Source: Butyrivibrio sp. (GTDB taxonomy: Bacteria > Bacillota > Clostridia > Lachnospirales > Lachnospiraceae). Taken from it: a stretch of 64,000 bases of DNA. The notes under the pieces were generated by a model. The model was not told the DNA's origin, searched no databases, and saw only the letters and a program-made list of their open reading frames with translations. Each line of letters begins with the position of its first letter. Within the stretch, counting starts at the first letter, position 1. Made by a program: the position numbers and the translations under genes. The stretch is from contig SVGC01000004.1 in the NCBI GenBank assembly GCA_015056495.1, positions 85,998-149,997 on the forward strand. The letters are read 5' to 3'. Below are positions 25,763 to 35,819 of the stretch, in pieces.

Positions 25763-27724
25763 ATGGCAAAAAACGATAAATATGTTGCTGATCTGATCTT
25801 AAAGATCGTCGGCAAGCAGACAGGCGAAATCAGTAAGGTAGATTATAAACCGCAAAAGCCTGTCTTTGATCATAACAAGCAAGAGGGCGAAACTGTTCTT
25901 GAAAGAAAAAGCCCTGAATCCCAAGGGATAAGTTCTGCTGATATTACCTGGTTATTTAATGAGCTTACACATACCAATAAGTGTGAGATGCACAAGATCA
26001 TGGTCTTGAGAAATGGATATGTGATAGGTGAGTGTGCTTATAAGCCATATGATATGGATATGTGGCATGTAACTCATTCAATGTGTAAGAGTATAACCGG
26101 CATGGCAATTGGTTTTATGATCAGTGAAGGCAAACTGACCTTAGAAACCAAGATCAGCGATGTATTCAATAGTAAGAAGAGTATTTTTAGCTTTTTTAAA
26201 CAGTCTGATATTACTGTTTATCATCTTTTGACTATGACAAGTGGCGTTGATTACAATGAAACCGGAGCTATCAGTGGTAATGACTGGGTAAAAAGGTTCA
26301 TGGAATCAAGTTCAAAATTTATACCGGGACTGCAGTTTGATTATAACAGCATGAATTCTTACATTTTATCTGCGCTGGTTTCAGAGATTACAGGAGAAAA
26401 TCTGGTAGAGTACCTTAAACCACGTCTTTTCGATCCTCTTGGTATCAAAAGGATATTCTGGGAAGTATGTCCTTCTAATATCATAAAAGGTGGATGGGGA
26501 CTCTTTATGCGTATAGAAGATATGGCAAAACTGGGCCAGCTCTACCTTAATAACGGAATGTGGGACGGAAAGCAGATACTGCCGGAAAATTGGGTCGCTG
26601 AATCAACCACACCAAGGGTAGCTACTCAAAAATCCGGAACACCTTATTATGGCTATCAGTTATGGCTTAGTGATTCAAGAAATGGTGCCTACACCTTTAA
26701 CGGAATGCTTGGCCAGAATGTATTTTGTTTTCCTGATGTCAATATGGTCATATGTACCAATGCCGGCAATTCTGATATATTTCAGGCAGGCTGCATGAAT
26801 GATGTGATCGGTGATTTCATGCATAATATTGTAATATCAGATGACCTTTTAGCTGATAAGGCATTTAATAGTGACGTTGTTCTTTTAAAGGCTGCCTGCA
26901 AGCATTTTAACGGAAGAACAACGGATTTTCCTTCTATCATGCATGGTGGATGGAATAGGGGGATGACCAGTTTTAATACAGGTTCTTCCTGCAGGAAAAA
27001 TAAGGCTGTGATCAATCGTCCAAGCAGGAATAGATCTTCAATCTATCTGGAAGAAAAGAGCAGACTATCATCCAGAGCTAAAAGGCTTATATTCAATGCG
27101 TTGGATGATAAGATATATGACCTGGATATTACCAGTGTTGGTGTTTTTCCGCTTTTAATGCAAGTGTTCCACAATAACTTCACAGATGGCATAAGGTCCA
27201 TAGGTTTTAAGAAAACTCCTAACGGACAGCTGTACATGGATCTATATGAAGGTGATCAGGTCTACCATCTGTTGTGTAATTTTGATCAGGGAAAACAGAC
27301 ATCTTTTGTAAATGTACATGGTGAAGTTTATGAGGTTTGTGTTTCATCGGTCTGTAAGACTGATGAATATGACAGGCTTGTTTTGAGAAATGAGTTATAT
27401 TTCCTTGAAGAAGCAGTAGGCAGGATAATAAATGTTTATTTAGATATGGCTACCAATGCAAAGGAAATAGAGGTTTGTTTTGATGAAACACCTGGAAAGA
27501 GTCTGATAATCGACTGTCTTGATATGGTTACAGGGGACAATGACAGTTTTAGCATAAGTTCTTTTGTTATGAATAAGATCACGGAGTATGGAGCTATGGA
27601 TGTGGTCAAGCAGACTATAATGGATACTATATCACCTGTAGCACATGGTTATGAACATGTGGATGTTTCGCAGGTAGTTGATAATAGTGAGAGTCCATAT
27701 TTACTGAAAGGAGAAACAGAATAA
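25763..27724 (+). CDS. Beta-lactamase-family serine hydrolase with long C-terminal extension
   Basis: The protein has 653 residues. The N-terminal half (about 45-375) is a class C beta-lactamase/PBP4-like domain, with nucleophile motif S106-M-C-K109, FDYNSMNSY at the second motif position, and GGWGLFMRIEDMAKLGQLYL. No signal peptide is seen, so it is likely cytoplasmic. Residues 400-653 are unfamiliar. The stop codon overlaps the ATG of the purine nucleoside phosphorylase gene by one base (TAATG), implying translational coupling. Probable activity is an esterase or peptidase rather than drug resistance. Confidence 0.85.
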   Translation: MAKNDKYVADLILKIVGKQTGEISKVDYKPQKPVFDHNKQEGETVLERKSPESQGISSADITWLFNELTHTNKCEMHKIMVLRNGYVIGECAYKPYDMDMWHVTHSMCKSITGMAIGFMISEGKLTLETKISDVFNSKKSIFSFFKQSDITVYHLLTMTSGVDYNETGAISGNDWVKRFMESSSKFIPGLQFDYNSMNSYILSALVSEITGENLVEYLKPRLFDPLGIKRIFWEVCPSNIIKGGWGLFMRIEDMAKLGQLYLNNGMWDGKQILPENWVAESTTPRVATQKSGTPYYGYQLWLSDSRNGAYTFNGMLGQNVFCFPDVNMVICTNAGNSDIFQAGCMNDVIGDFMHNIVISDDLLADKAFNSDVVLLKAACKHFNGRTTDFPSIMHGGWNRGMTSFNTGSSCRKNKAVINRPSRNRSSIYLEEKSRLSSRAKRLIFNALDDKIYDLDITSVGVFPLLMQVFHNNFTDGIRSIGFKKTPNGQLYMDLYEGDQVYHLLCNFDQGKQTSFVNVHGEVYEVCVSSVCKTDEYDRLVLRNELYFLEEAVGRIINVYLDMATNAKEIEVCFDETPGKSLIIDCLDMVTGDNDSFSISSFVMNKITEYGAMDVVKQTIMDTISPVAHGYEHVDVSQVVDNSESPYLLKGETE

Positions 27725-28551
27725 TGACAATTACTGAAAAGATAGATGGTTGCGTGAAGGCAATAAGAGAAAAGACAGATTTCGTACCTAAGGTAGCGCT
27801 TGTACTTGGCTCTGGACTGGGTAACTACGCACAGAACATAAAGATAGAAAAAGAGATCTCCTATAGAGAAATTCCGGGATTTCCTGTATCTACAGTTCCT
27901 GGCCATGATGGAAAGTTTATTTTTGGTTATGTGGGTGAGACTCCTGTTGTATGTATGAAAGGCAGAGTTCATTATTATGAAGGCTATCCGATCAGCGACG
28001 TAGTATTACCTGCAAGGACTATGTTAAAGCTTGGCGCAAAGATACTGTTTCTTACCAATGCTGCAGGTGGCATCAATTATGATTTTGCTGCCGGGGATCT
28101 TATGCTTATAACAGACCATATTTCCTGCTTTGCACCTAATCCCCTTATTGGCCCAAATGAAGACAGTCTGGGTCTGAGATTCCCTGATATGTCAGAAGTT
28201 TATAAAAAGGATCTGCAGGAGGTCATCAGGACTACTGCAAAAGAAAATGATATTGACCTTAAAGAAGGCGTATACTGCCAGCTTACAGGACCTTCTTTTG
28301 AATCACCTGCTGAGATCAAAATGCTCAGAAGCATGGGTGTAAGTGCAGTTGGCATGAGTACAGTAGTTGAAGCTATTGCTGCTAATCATATGGGAGCCAG
28401 AGTCTGTGGAGTATCCTGCATCAGTAATCTGGCTGCAGGCATGTCAGAAAATCCACTTACTCACGAAGAAGTACAGGAGGCAGCTGATAAAGCAGCGATC
28501 AAATTTGAATTATTAGTTACAGAATCAGTTAAAAAATTTGGTAACCTTTAA
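27724..28551 (+). CDS. punA: Purine nucleoside phosphorylase
   Basis: This 275-residue trimeric-type enzyme splits purine (deoxy)nucleosides with phosphate to base and ribose 1-phosphate. Motifs are LVLGSGLGNYA (phosphate loop, about 27-37), PGHDGKF, GRVHYYEGY, LTNAAGGIN, GPSFESPAEI and the late MSTVVEAIAANHMG. Family length is normal. It is translationally coupled to the hydrolase upstream and followed after 11 bases by a deaminase, forming a purine salvage unit. Confidence 0.94.
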   Translation: MTITEKIDGCVKAIREKTDFVPKVALVLGSGLGNYAQNIKIEKEISYREIPGFPVSTVPGHDGKFIFGYVGETPVVCMKGRVHYYEGYPISDVVLPARTMLKLGAKILFLTNAAGGINYDFAAGDLMLITDHISCFAPNPLIGPNEDSLGLRFPDMSEVYKKDLQEVIRTTAKENDIDLKEGVYCQLTGPSFESPAEIKMLRSMGVSAVGMSTVVEAIAANHMGARVCGVSCISNLAAGMSENPLTHEEVQEAADKAAIKFELLVTESVKKFGNL

Positions 28552-28562
28552 GGAGAAACGAT

Positions 28563-29876
28563 ATGAACTACAGATTTTATAATGCCAGGATCCTTACAAT
28601 GGAAGAAGGCAGAGACATTTTTGAGGGCGAGCTTTGGATCAGACAGGAAAAAATAATATTTGTAGGAACTGCTGAGGAAGGAAGAAACTATTTTAAGACA
28701 CACAATTCTGAGCTGATAGTTTGGGATGAAGAGATAGATTGTCATAAGAATCTTCTTATGCCTACATTTAAGAATGCTCATACACATTCGGCAATGACTC
28801 TGCTCCGTTCCAGAGCAGATGATATGCCTCTTGGAGACTGGCTTAATAAGCAGATTTTTCCTGTTGAAGCCAAGATGACTGGTGAGGACATATATTATCT
28901 GACTAAGCTGGCTATCCTGGAATATGTTGCAGGTGGTACATCAGCTTGTTTTGACATGTATCTGACTCCTTTGACTATTGCAGATGCGTGCAGAGAAGCC
29001 GGATTTAGATGCGTTCAGGTATCTGCCATCAACAATTTCAGCCAGACTCCTGAACTTATAGAAGAGTGGTACAACAAGATAAATGGCAAAGATCCTTTCA
29101 ATTCATATATCTTTGGATGTCATGCAGAATATACATGCTCTGAAGAGCTTTTGAAGAAAATAAGTGATCTTATCCATAAATATAATTCACCATTTTATAC
29201 TCATATCTCTGAGACTAAAGATGAGCACCAGGGCTGCTATGAAAGACATGGTATGTCTCCGATACAATATCTTGACAGTCTTGGATTGTTTGATAATGGT
29301 GGAGGCGGCTACCACCTTGTATGGGCAGAAGACAAGGATATTGATATCATGGCCAAAAGAGGTCTCTATGCTGTATCCAACCCTGGCTCTAATGTTAAGC
29401 TGGCTAGTGGCATAGCTCCAATTTCTGATTTTATGAAAAAAGGTGTTCCTGTAGCTCTTGGTACAGATGGACCTGCCAGCAACAACAGCCTTGATATGTT
29501 TAAAGAGATGTTCCTTGTTACAGGCCTTGCAAAGCTGCGTGACATGGATGCTTCAAGCGTTGATGCTGCAGAAGTCCTCAAGATGGCTACTGTTAATGGT
29601 GCCAAGGCTATGGGACTTAATGACTGCGATGTTCTTGCCGAAGGCAAGCTTGCAGATATCGTGATGCTTGATATGTCCAGACCGGAGATGAATCCTGTTA
29701 ATAATATCGTTAAAAATATTGTTTATGCAGGCTCAAAGGCTCATGTTAAGATGACAATGATCCATGGTAATATCAAATATCGTGATGGTCAATTTGATAT
29801 TGGTGTTGCTCCTGAAGAGCTTTATAACAAGGCTGAGGAGATCAAAGCCAGGATTGATAAAGAATTTGCCCTATAA
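28563..29876 (+). CDS. Amidohydrolase, MTA/SAH/adenosine deaminase type
   Basis: This 437-residue zinc amidohydrolase has metal ligands in NAHTHSAMTLLR (near 73-77), HAEYTC (about 187), HISETKDEH (about 218) and GTDGPASNNSLDMF (about 300). The set matches 5-methylthioadenosine/S-adenosylhomocysteine deaminases and related 8-oxoguanine or cytosine deaminases. Pairing with purine nucleoside phosphorylase supports an adenine-nucleoside substrate. An AAGGAG ribosome site lies seven bases upstream. Confidence 0.88.
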   Translation: MNYRFYNARILTMEEGRDIFEGELWIRQEKIIFVGTAEEGRNYFKTHNSELIVWDEEIDCHKNLLMPTFKNAHTHSAMTLLRSRADDMPLGDWLNKQIFPVEAKMTGEDIYYLTKLAILEYVAGGTSACFDMYLTPLTIADACREAGFRCVQVSAINNFSQTPELIEEWYNKINGKDPFNSYIFGCHAEYTCSEELLKKISDLIHKYNSPFYTHISETKDEHQGCYERHGMSPIQYLDSLGLFDNGGGGYHLVWAEDKDIDIMAKRGLYAVSNPGSNVKLASGIAPISDFMKKGVPVALGTDGPASNNSLDMFKEMFLVTGLAKLRDMDASSVDAAEVLKMATVNGAKAMGLNDCDVLAEGKLADIVMLDMSRPEMNPVNNIVKNIVYAGSKAHVKMTMIHGNIKYRDGQFDIGVAPEELYNKAEEIKARIDKEFAL

Positions 29877-29902
29877 TCAATGCTAGAGGAGATTTACTGA
29901 AT

Positions 29903-31582
29903 ATGGAAATGCTTGTGTTTCTGGGAGTGGTAGTTGTAGTACTTGTCATTGCTCAGATTTCAGGAGTTATCAATTCCAGAAAAATGGAACAGAACCTGAA
30001 AATTAGATTTAAGAATAATTATGGTAAGTTGTCTGGAAAAAAATACGATGGAAGTCAGATGGATCATGTTTCAGGTTATTACGACAACCATAAGGACGAA
30101 GATTCATTAGATGACATTACCTGGAATGATCTCGAAATGGATGAGATCTTTAAAAGAGTCAACTACTGTAACAGTGCAGCTGGTGAAGAGTATCTCTATT
30201 ACAGTTTGAGAAATCCTAAGGGTGATCCACAGGAATTGCAGAAGCTGGAAGAAAAGATACAGTACATGACTGATGATCAGGAAAAAAGAGTTGATCTGCA
30301 GCTTGTTTTTAGTAAAATAGGAAATCCATCCAAATATTCCATTTATGAGTATCTTAAGTTTTTGGATAATCTTGGAAATAGAAGCAATGCCGCTCATTTT
30401 GTAATGCTTGCACTGCTGGTATTCTCGATTGTTGAGATGTTTGTAGTCACTGAAATTGGAATTGTCCTGTTTTCCTTTGTAGTTATATTCAATATAATCA
30501 GCTATTACAAGAGTAAGAATGAGACAGATCCTTATCTGGCCACTTTTTCTTACATTATACGCATAGTATCTTATGCTGATATGTTTGAAGCTCTTAAGGG
30601 TTCACCTTTTGACAGTGAAATAGATCAGTTAAAAGAAGACGCTCGTAAAATGAAGCCGTTTTTGAGAGGCTCAAGTCTGCTGATGTCGCCTACAAGAAAT
30701 CAGGCAACGGGAAATCCTACTGATATGATCATGGATTATTTCAGGATCATAACACATCTGGACCTGATCAAATTCAATCAGATGTATGCTGAAGTAGTAA
30801 AAAATTATGATGTTATCGACAGAATGATCACTAATGTGGGCAAGATAGAAACAGCACTTTCTATATGCCTGTTCAGGGCTTCTCTGAATAATGGATACTG
30901 CTTGCCGGAGTTTGTTGAAGAGAAGAGTTTTGATATGCAGGAAGGATATCATCCTCTTATTGATGATCCTGTAAAAAACAGTTTCTCATCAACTAAAGGT
31001 CTCTTGCTTACAGGTTCCAATGCTTCAGGTAAGTCAACATTTCTAAAGACCTGCGCTATTAATGCTATATTGGGACAGGCAATAAATACGTGCCTGGCAA
31101 CTTCCTATAAGTCTTCAAGCTTTAGAATATACAGTTCTATGGCGCTTAGAGATGACCTTGAAGGACAGGACAGTTATTACATAGTTGAGATCAAATCTCT
31201 TAAGAGAGTACTTGATGCAGCTGCCTGCGAGGGCAAGCCGGTACTGTGTTTTATTGATGAAGTTCTCCGAGGAACCAATACTGTTGAGCGTATTGCAGCT
31301 TCAACGCAGATCTTAAAGCATTTCTCTGAAATGAATGTACTGTGTTTTGCTGCAACTCATGATATTGAATTAAATGAGTTGTTAGAGCATAACTATGATA
31401 TCTATCATTTTGCAGGTGAAGTGACAGATAATGATGTTCATTTTGATTATCTGCTTCATAAGGGACCTGCTACAACACGTAACGCGATCAAACTTCTGGA
31501 TATCATTGGATATGATAAGAATATTACCAAAGATGCAGAGCAGCTCGCTCAGAAATTTATTACAACTGGAGCTTGGACATAA
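29903..31582 (+). CDS. MutS-like ATPase with N-terminal membrane anchor
   Basis: This 559-residue protein has a MutS-type ABC ATPase at its C-terminus: Walker A GSNASGKST (about 371-379), signature-like DDLEGQDSYY and Walker B LCFIDEVLRGTNT. MutS domains I and II for mismatch recognition are absent. The N-terminus is hydrophobic (EMLVFLGVVVVVLVIAQI), and two more hydrophobic stretches lie near 165-210, so it is membrane-bound. It is unlikely to serve in classical mismatch repair. Function is unknown. Its stop codon is inside the terminator loop. Confidence 0.85.
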   Translation: MEMLVFLGVVVVVLVIAQISGVINSRKMEQNLKIRFKNNYGKLSGKKYDGSQMDHVSGYYDNHKDEDSLDDITWNDLEMDEIFKRVNYCNSAAGEEYLYYSLRNPKGDPQELQKLEEKIQYMTDDQEKRVDLQLVFSKIGNPSKYSIYEYLKFLDNLGNRSNAAHFVMLALLVFSIVEMFVVTEIGIVLFSFVVIFNIISYYKSKNETDPYLATFSYIIRIVSYADMFEALKGSPFDSEIDQLKEDARKMKPFLRGSSLLMSPTRNQATGNPTDMIMDYFRIITHLDLIKFNQMYAEVVKNYDVIDRMITNVGKIETALSICLFRASLNNGYCLPEFVEEKSFDMQEGYHPLIDDPVKNSFSSTKGLLLTGSNASGKSTFLKTCAINAILGQAINTCLATSYKSSSFRIYSSMALRDDLEGQDSYYIVEIKSLKRVLDAAACEGKPVLCFIDEVLRGTNTVERIAASTQILKHFSEMNVLCFAATHDIELNELLEHNYDIYHFAGEVTDNDVHFDYLLHKGPATTRNAIKLLDIIGYDKNITKDAEQLAQKFITTGAWT

Positions 31583-31598
31583 TTGTCCAAGCTCTTTT
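31569..31598 (+). terminator. Terminator overlapping the MutS-like stop codon
   Basis: GAGCTTGGACA and TGTCCAAGCTC form an 11-bp perfect stem whose 4-base loop overlaps the TAA stop, followed by TTTT. Confidence 0.85.
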
Positions 31599-31657
31599 AA
31601 CGTTTTTTATCCTAACACATTAATTTTGCAATGTGTCAATTGAGTAAATTTGTCATC

Positions 31658-31686
31658 TTGACTATGCTTTAACACTTCAATATAAT
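31658..31686 (+). promoter_or_regulatory. Promoter of the TRAP transporter operon
   Basis: TTGACT (31658-31663), 17 bases, TATAAT (31681-31686), about 64 bases before the GTG start. It is one of the best sigA consensus matches in the window. Confidence 0.8.
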
Positions 31687-31749
31687 AAAGCCTAAAAGTG
31701 TTTTAGATTCTAAAAGAAATTCTATCTTTAAAACACTGGGAGGCTTTGG

Positions 31750-32235
31750 GTGAAATTATATAAAAAAATCATGACTATTGTCACAGCCGTTGAAAATGCT
31801 GTTCTGGCAGCGTCTTTTGTTTTTGTTTTGGCTCTGACATTTGGCAATGTTGTTGCCAGAAAAATCTTTAATCATTCCTGGGGATTTACCGAAGAACTTG
31901 TTGTTGCATGGTTTGTGCTCATTTCACTTCTTGCGGCTGGAGTAGCTGCCAGAGGAGGAGAGCTGGTTAACCTTGCTCTGGTACCTGATATGGTCAGTAT
32001 CAAGGTCAAAAAAATTCTTACTGTCATTTCATCTATCATTTGTGTTTTATATGCACTGCTTCTGTCTTACGAAGCCTTTGATCGTATTTTGAATGATCAT
32101 ACCTTCAGTCCGATCCTGCATATTTCCAAATCAGTATTTTGGGCTTTTGTGCTTATTGGAGGCATTTCATTAGCCTTACATGCAATTGAGCATTGCATAT
32201 TATTTGTTACTGACAGGGAGGACAATCAGAAATGA
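31750..32235 (+). CDS. TRAP transporter small membrane subunit (DctQ family)
   Basis: This 161-residue protein has four transmembrane helices. FNHSWGFTEELVVAWFVLISLLAAG is the DctQ signature region. The start is GTG 31750, six bases after GGGAGG. It pairs with the large subunit, whose ATG overlaps its stop by four bases (ATGA). It is part of a Na+-driven TRAP importer for an organic acid. Confidence 0.9.
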   Translation: MKLYKKIMTIVTAVENAVLAASFVFVLALTFGNVVARKIFNHSWGFTEELVVAWFVLISLLAAGVAARGGELVNLALVPDMVSIKVKKILTVISSIICVLYALLLSYEAFDRILNDHTFSPILHISKSVFWAFVLIGGISLALHAIEHCILFVTDREDNQK

Positions 32236-33575
32236 TCACAGCAGTTTTATTTATAACCTTTTTTGCAATGCTCCTTATTGGAGTTCCAATTGCAGTTTGT
32301 CTTGCAATGAGCTCAGTTTGCGCATTGCTCTATGCCATCAATTATGTTCCACAGTATAGCAGTCTGACATTGACAATTATTGCTACCAATACCTATACAG
32401 GTATTGCAAAATTCCTTTTGCTGGCAATTCCGTTTTTTGTATTATCAGGAAATATCATGGCCAAGGCTGGTATCAGTACCAGACTTGTAAGATTTATAGA
32501 TGCCTGCGTAGGTCATAAGAAAGGCGGCATGGCCATCACTTGCGTAATTGTTGCATGCTTTTTTGGTGCTATTTCAGGATCTGGTCCTGCTACAGTAGCA
32601 GCTCTTGGAGCCGTTCTTATTCCTGCAATGATCGCATCAGGATTTAAGCCTGCCTTTTCAGAAGCTCTTATGGCTACATCAAGCTCTATAGCAATTGTAA
32701 TTCCGCCATCTATTGCATTTGTTGTTTATGCATCTATTGCAGGCTGCAATGTAGGTGACATGTTCATGGCAGGTATCATTCCCGGAATCCTTATGGGTGT
32801 AGCTCTTGCCATCGTGGTTCTGATCGATGCCAAGAAAAATAATATTCAGGCCGCCCATGAGAGACGCAGTGCAAAAGAGAGATGGGATAGCTTTAAAGAT
32901 GCATTCTGGGGTCTTTTGATGCCGGTTATCATTCTTGGTGGTATCTATGGAGGTATCTTTACTCCTACAGAAGCAGCCGCAGTATCAGTAGTATATGGCC
33001 TTTTCGTTGGTATGTTTATCTATAAAGAGGTTAAGCTCAAAGATCTGTTCAATATACTTGTTGATTCAGCCAAGACTTCAGGTGGTATCATGCTGATCGT
33101 TGCTTCAGCATCACTGTTTTCATATTGTTGCACTCTTTTTGGTATATCTCAGGGAGCACAGGCGCTTCTTTCAAGCGTGTCAGGTAATCAGTTTGTATTC
33201 CTGCTTATTGTAAACGTTATATTCCTGATTGCAGGATGCTTCATTGATGCCAACTCAGCAATGTATATCTTTATACCTATCATGCTTCCAGTAGCACAGG
33301 CACTTGGTTACAACACAGTTGCATTTGGAGTACTTGCAACAGTTAACCTTGCAATCGGTCAGGTTACACCTCCTGTTGGAGTTAACCTCTTTGTTGCTAT
33401 CGGACTTAAGGTCAAGGATGAGGCAGCTTCTATAAAGGCTGGCAAAGAGCAGTACCTAAATGTTACGCTTCCTCAGATTGCAAAGGCTGTAATGCCTATG
33501 ATCATTGCATGCCTTATTGTACTGGCACTTATTACATACATACCTCAGATCAGTCTTCTTTTGATCGGTGGATGA
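32232..33575 (+). CDS. TRAP transporter large membrane subunit (DctM family)
   Basis: This 447-residue protein with about twelve transmembrane helices is the transport channel. Family segments include GVPIAVCLAMSS, FVLSGNIMAKAGIS, GAISGSGPATVAALG, IPPSIAFVVYASI, FTPTEAAAVSVVYG and ATVNLAIGQVTPPVGVNLFVA. It is translationally coupled to the small subunit and followed by the binding protein after 57 bases. Substrate is not readable; dicarboxylates, sugar acids and sialic acid are common for the family. Confidence 0.93.
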   Translation: MITAVLFITFFAMLLIGVPIAVCLAMSSVCALLYAINYVPQYSSLTLTIIATNTYTGIAKFLLLAIPFFVLSGNIMAKAGISTRLVRFIDACVGHKKGGMAITCVIVACFFGAISGSGPATVAALGAVLIPAMIASGFKPAFSEALMATSSSIAIVIPPSIAFVVYASIAGCNVGDMFMAGIIPGILMGVALAIVVLIDAKKNNIQAAHERRSAKERWDSFKDAFWGLLMPVIILGGIYGGIFTPTEAAAVSVVYGLFVGMFIYKEVKLKDLFNILVDSAKTSGGIMLIVASASLFSYCCTLFGISQGAQALLSSVSGNQFVFLLIVNVIFLIAGCFIDANSAMYIFIPIMLPVAQALGYNTVAFGVLATVNLAIGQVTPPVGVNLFVAIGLKVKDEAASIKAGKEQYLNVTLPQIAKAVMPMIIACLIVLALITYIPQISLLLIGG

Positions 33576-33632
33576 GCAGAGGATCACAGCGATTGCTGTA
33601 TCTATAGATAATAAAGGTGGAGGATTAGTTTT

Positions 33633-34790
33633 ATGAAAAAGAGAATTGCGTTATTTTTATGCGCAGTAATGGTTCTTGGAACAACAGCATGCGCAGGTTC
33701 AAATGCGCAGACAGCTGACGCTAATAGTGCTGATACTGAGCAGAATGTTTCAGAGTCAGGTCTTAGCTATGCTGATTATGAGGATTCAGACATATATGTA
33801 GCTTCAACAGAAGCAGCTACATATGAGGGAACAGATGAATGGCCAGAGGTAGTACTTAATTTTGACTGCTCAACAGGCGATGCATCTACATGGGCACAGG
33901 CTGGATATTACTTCAATGCACTTATGCAGGAGTCATCTGGCGGTAAGGTATCAATTGCAGTATATGCAGGAGAACAGCTTACAAACGGTGATCAGGTTGC
34001 TGGTATCCAGGCTCTGATCGATGGCAACCCTATTCAGGTATCACTTCATTCCAACCTGATCTATGCCAACTTTGATCCAAGATTTAATGTAGTATCACTT
34101 CCTTTTGCATTTGAAGATTATGATGAAGTAGATAAGGTCCTTGGCGGAGAAGCAGGAGAGGCTCTTAAGGATGTTCTTGCTGAGTATGGCCTTGTTTGCG
34201 AAGGCATTGCAGAGAATGGCTTCAGACAGATCACAAACTCCAAGCAGCCTATCACATCTCTTGAAGACCTTTCATCTCTTAAGCTCAGAATCTGTTCTAA
34301 CGATCTGTGTGCTGAGATCTATAAGGAATGGGGCTGTGATGCTTCTGTTATGAACTGGTCTGAGACATATACAGCTCTTCAGCAGGGAACAGTTGATGGA
34401 CAGGAAAACCCTGTTACAGCTATTGATTCAGCTTCAGTACAGGATGTTCAGGACTACATCTCTTTGTGGAATGCTTATTATGATTGCCTCTTCTTCTGCA
34501 TTAACCAGACAGCATATGATCAGTTTACTGATGAACAGAAGGCTGTTATTGATGCCAATGCAGCTAAGGCAGTTGAATATCAGAAGGCTATTAATAGAAA
34601 AAATGTTGATGCTGTTGTTGAGAAATATAAAACATCCGGCGAAATGGCAGTTACTGATTATGAGGATATCGATATTGATTCATTTAAGCAGGCAAGTGCC
34701 GGAGTTGAAGACTGGTTTATTCAGCAGCTTGTATCATCTAAGGGTATGAGTGAAGAAGATGCAAAGGCTTTTGTTGCATTGTTTGAATAA
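33633..34790 (+). CDS. TRAP transporter substrate-binding lipoprotein (DctP family)
   Basis: The protein has 385 residues. Its lipoprotein signal ends LGTTAC (C20), followed by an acidic linker. The DctP fold begins at about residue 70, with GKVSIAVYAGEQLTNGDQ, NPIQVSLHSNL, ITNSKQPITSLEDLSSLKLRI and TALQQGTVDGQENPV. The usual arginine that grips a carboxylate lies in the LKLRI region, supporting an organic-acid ligand. A GGTGGAGG ribosome site precedes the ATG. Confidence 0.92.
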   Translation: MKKRIALFLCAVMVLGTTACAGSNAQTADANSADTEQNVSESGLSYADYEDSDIYVASTEAATYEGTDEWPEVVLNFDCSTGDASTWAQAGYYFNALMQESSGGKVSIAVYAGEQLTNGDQVAGIQALIDGNPIQVSLHSNLIYANFDPRFNVVSLPFAFEDYDEVDKVLGGEAGEALKDVLAEYGLVCEGIAENGFRQITNSKQPITSLEDLSSLKLRICSNDLCAEIYKEWGCDASVMNWSETYTALQQGTVDGQENPVTAIDSASVQDVQDYISLWNAYYDCLFFCINQTAYDQFTDEQKAVIDANAAKAVEYQKAINRKNVDAVVEKYKTSGEMAVTDYEDIDIDSFKQASAGVEDWFIQQLVSSKGMSEEDAKAFVALFE

Positions 34791-34826
34791 AGATTGTTTG
34801 AACTATATTAGTTAAGGGCAAAATAA

Positions 34827-34863
34827 GACCAGATAGCTATGTCGGGCTATCTGGTCATTATTT
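34827..34863 (+). terminator. Terminator after the TRAP operon
   Basis: GACCAGATAGC and GCTATCTGGTC form an 11-bp stem with a short loop, followed by ATTATTTTT. Confidence 0.85.
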
Positions 34864-34969
34864 TTCATTTCTATTTTTGACTGATCTGAGTTTTGATTCA
34901 AGTAATTTTTTGCTTTTTTTATTGTAAATATTGCTCAATTTTAATTTTTGCAAAATTATTTTAAAACTA

Positions 34970-34998
34970 TTTAAAATAAAAAGAGGATGTGTTATTAT
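34970..34998 (+). promoter_or_regulatory. Promoter of the aldolase gene
   Basis: TTTAAA (34970-34975), 17 bases, TATTAT (34993-34998) preceded by TGT (extended -10). Confidence 0.5.
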
Positions 34999-35046
34999 AG
35001 TAGCGTTAAATATGATTACTTGAGTTATATTTTGGAGGGAAAAGGT

Positions 35047-35700
35047 ATGAAGTTTTTTTTAGACACAGCTAACGTTGATGACATTAGAAAAGCTAATGAT
35101 ATGGGTGTTATTTGTGGAGTTACAACAAATCCATCTCTTATAGCTAAAGAAGGTAGAGATTTTAAGCAGGTTGTTGCTGAGATAGCTTCAATCGTTGACG
35201 GACCTATCAGTGGTGAAGTTAAGGCTACTACTACAGATGCAGAAGGCATGATCGCAGAAGGCAGAGAGATTGCCAAGATCCACCCTAACATGGTTGTTAA
35301 GATCCCTATGACAGCAGAAGGACTTAAGGCTTGCCATACACTTGCTGCAGAAGGCATCAAGGTCAATATGACACTTATTTTCTCAGCTAACCAGGCTCTT
35401 CTTGCTGCCAGAAGTGGAGCTGCTTTTGTAAGCCCATTCCTTGGCAGACTTGATGATATCTCAACAAGAGGAACAGATCTTATCAGAGAAGTTGCTGATA
35501 TTTTTGCTCTTCATGGCATTGAGACTGAGATCATTGCAGCCAGCGTACGTCACCCTATGCACGTAACAGACTGCGCTCTTGCAGGTGCTGATATTGCAAC
35601 TGTTCCTTACAAGGTAATTGAGCAGATGATCCATCATCCGCTTACAGACGAAGGAATCGTTAAGTTCCAGAAGGATTACATCGCTGTATTTGGTGAATAA
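35047..35700 (+). CDS. fsa: Transaldolase / fructose-6-phosphate aldolase family
   Basis: This 217-residue protein is the short transaldolase (TalC/FSA) type. The start [15 protein letters not shown] at ATG 35047 is classical, with GGAGGG upstream. [13 protein letters not shown] near residue 25 and the Schiff-base lysine in [14 protein letters not shown] (about residue 85) are present, followed by [10 protein letters not shown]. It transfers or cleaves dihydroxyacetone units in the pentose phosphate pathway. Sequence alone does not separate transaldolase from fructose-6-phosphate aldolase activity. Confidence 0.92.
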   Translation: MKFFLDTANVDDIRKANDMGVICGVTTNPSLIAKEGRDFKQVVAEIASIVDGPISGEVKATTTDAEGMIAEGREIAKIHPNMVVKIPMTAEGLKACHTLAAEGIKVNMTLIFSANQALLAARSGAAFVSPFLGRLDDISTRGTDLIREVADIFALHGIETEIIAASVRHPMHVTDCALAGADIATVPYKVIEQMIHHPLTDEGIVKFQKDYIAVFGE

Positions 35701-35763
35701 TTAAGGTATTACATTAGTTTTATGTCTTTTTTCTTTTAATTTAATAGAAATATGTTAATATAA

Positions 35764-35791
35764 AGAGCGGAGATTTTCTCCGCTCTTTTAT
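35764..35791 (+). terminator. Terminator after the aldolase gene
   Basis: AGAGCGGAGA and TCTCCGCTCT form a 10-bp stem with a 3-base loop, followed by TTTTATTTTTT. Confidence 0.9.
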
Positions 35792-35819
35792 TTTTTCTAT
35801 TTTTTAAGCGAGGTTAATT

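Noticed and set aside
25763..27724. Beta-lactam resistance gene
   Set aside because: There is no signal peptide, the domain is of the esterase/PBP4-like class C type, and the gene is coupled to purine salvage genes; resistance is not supported.
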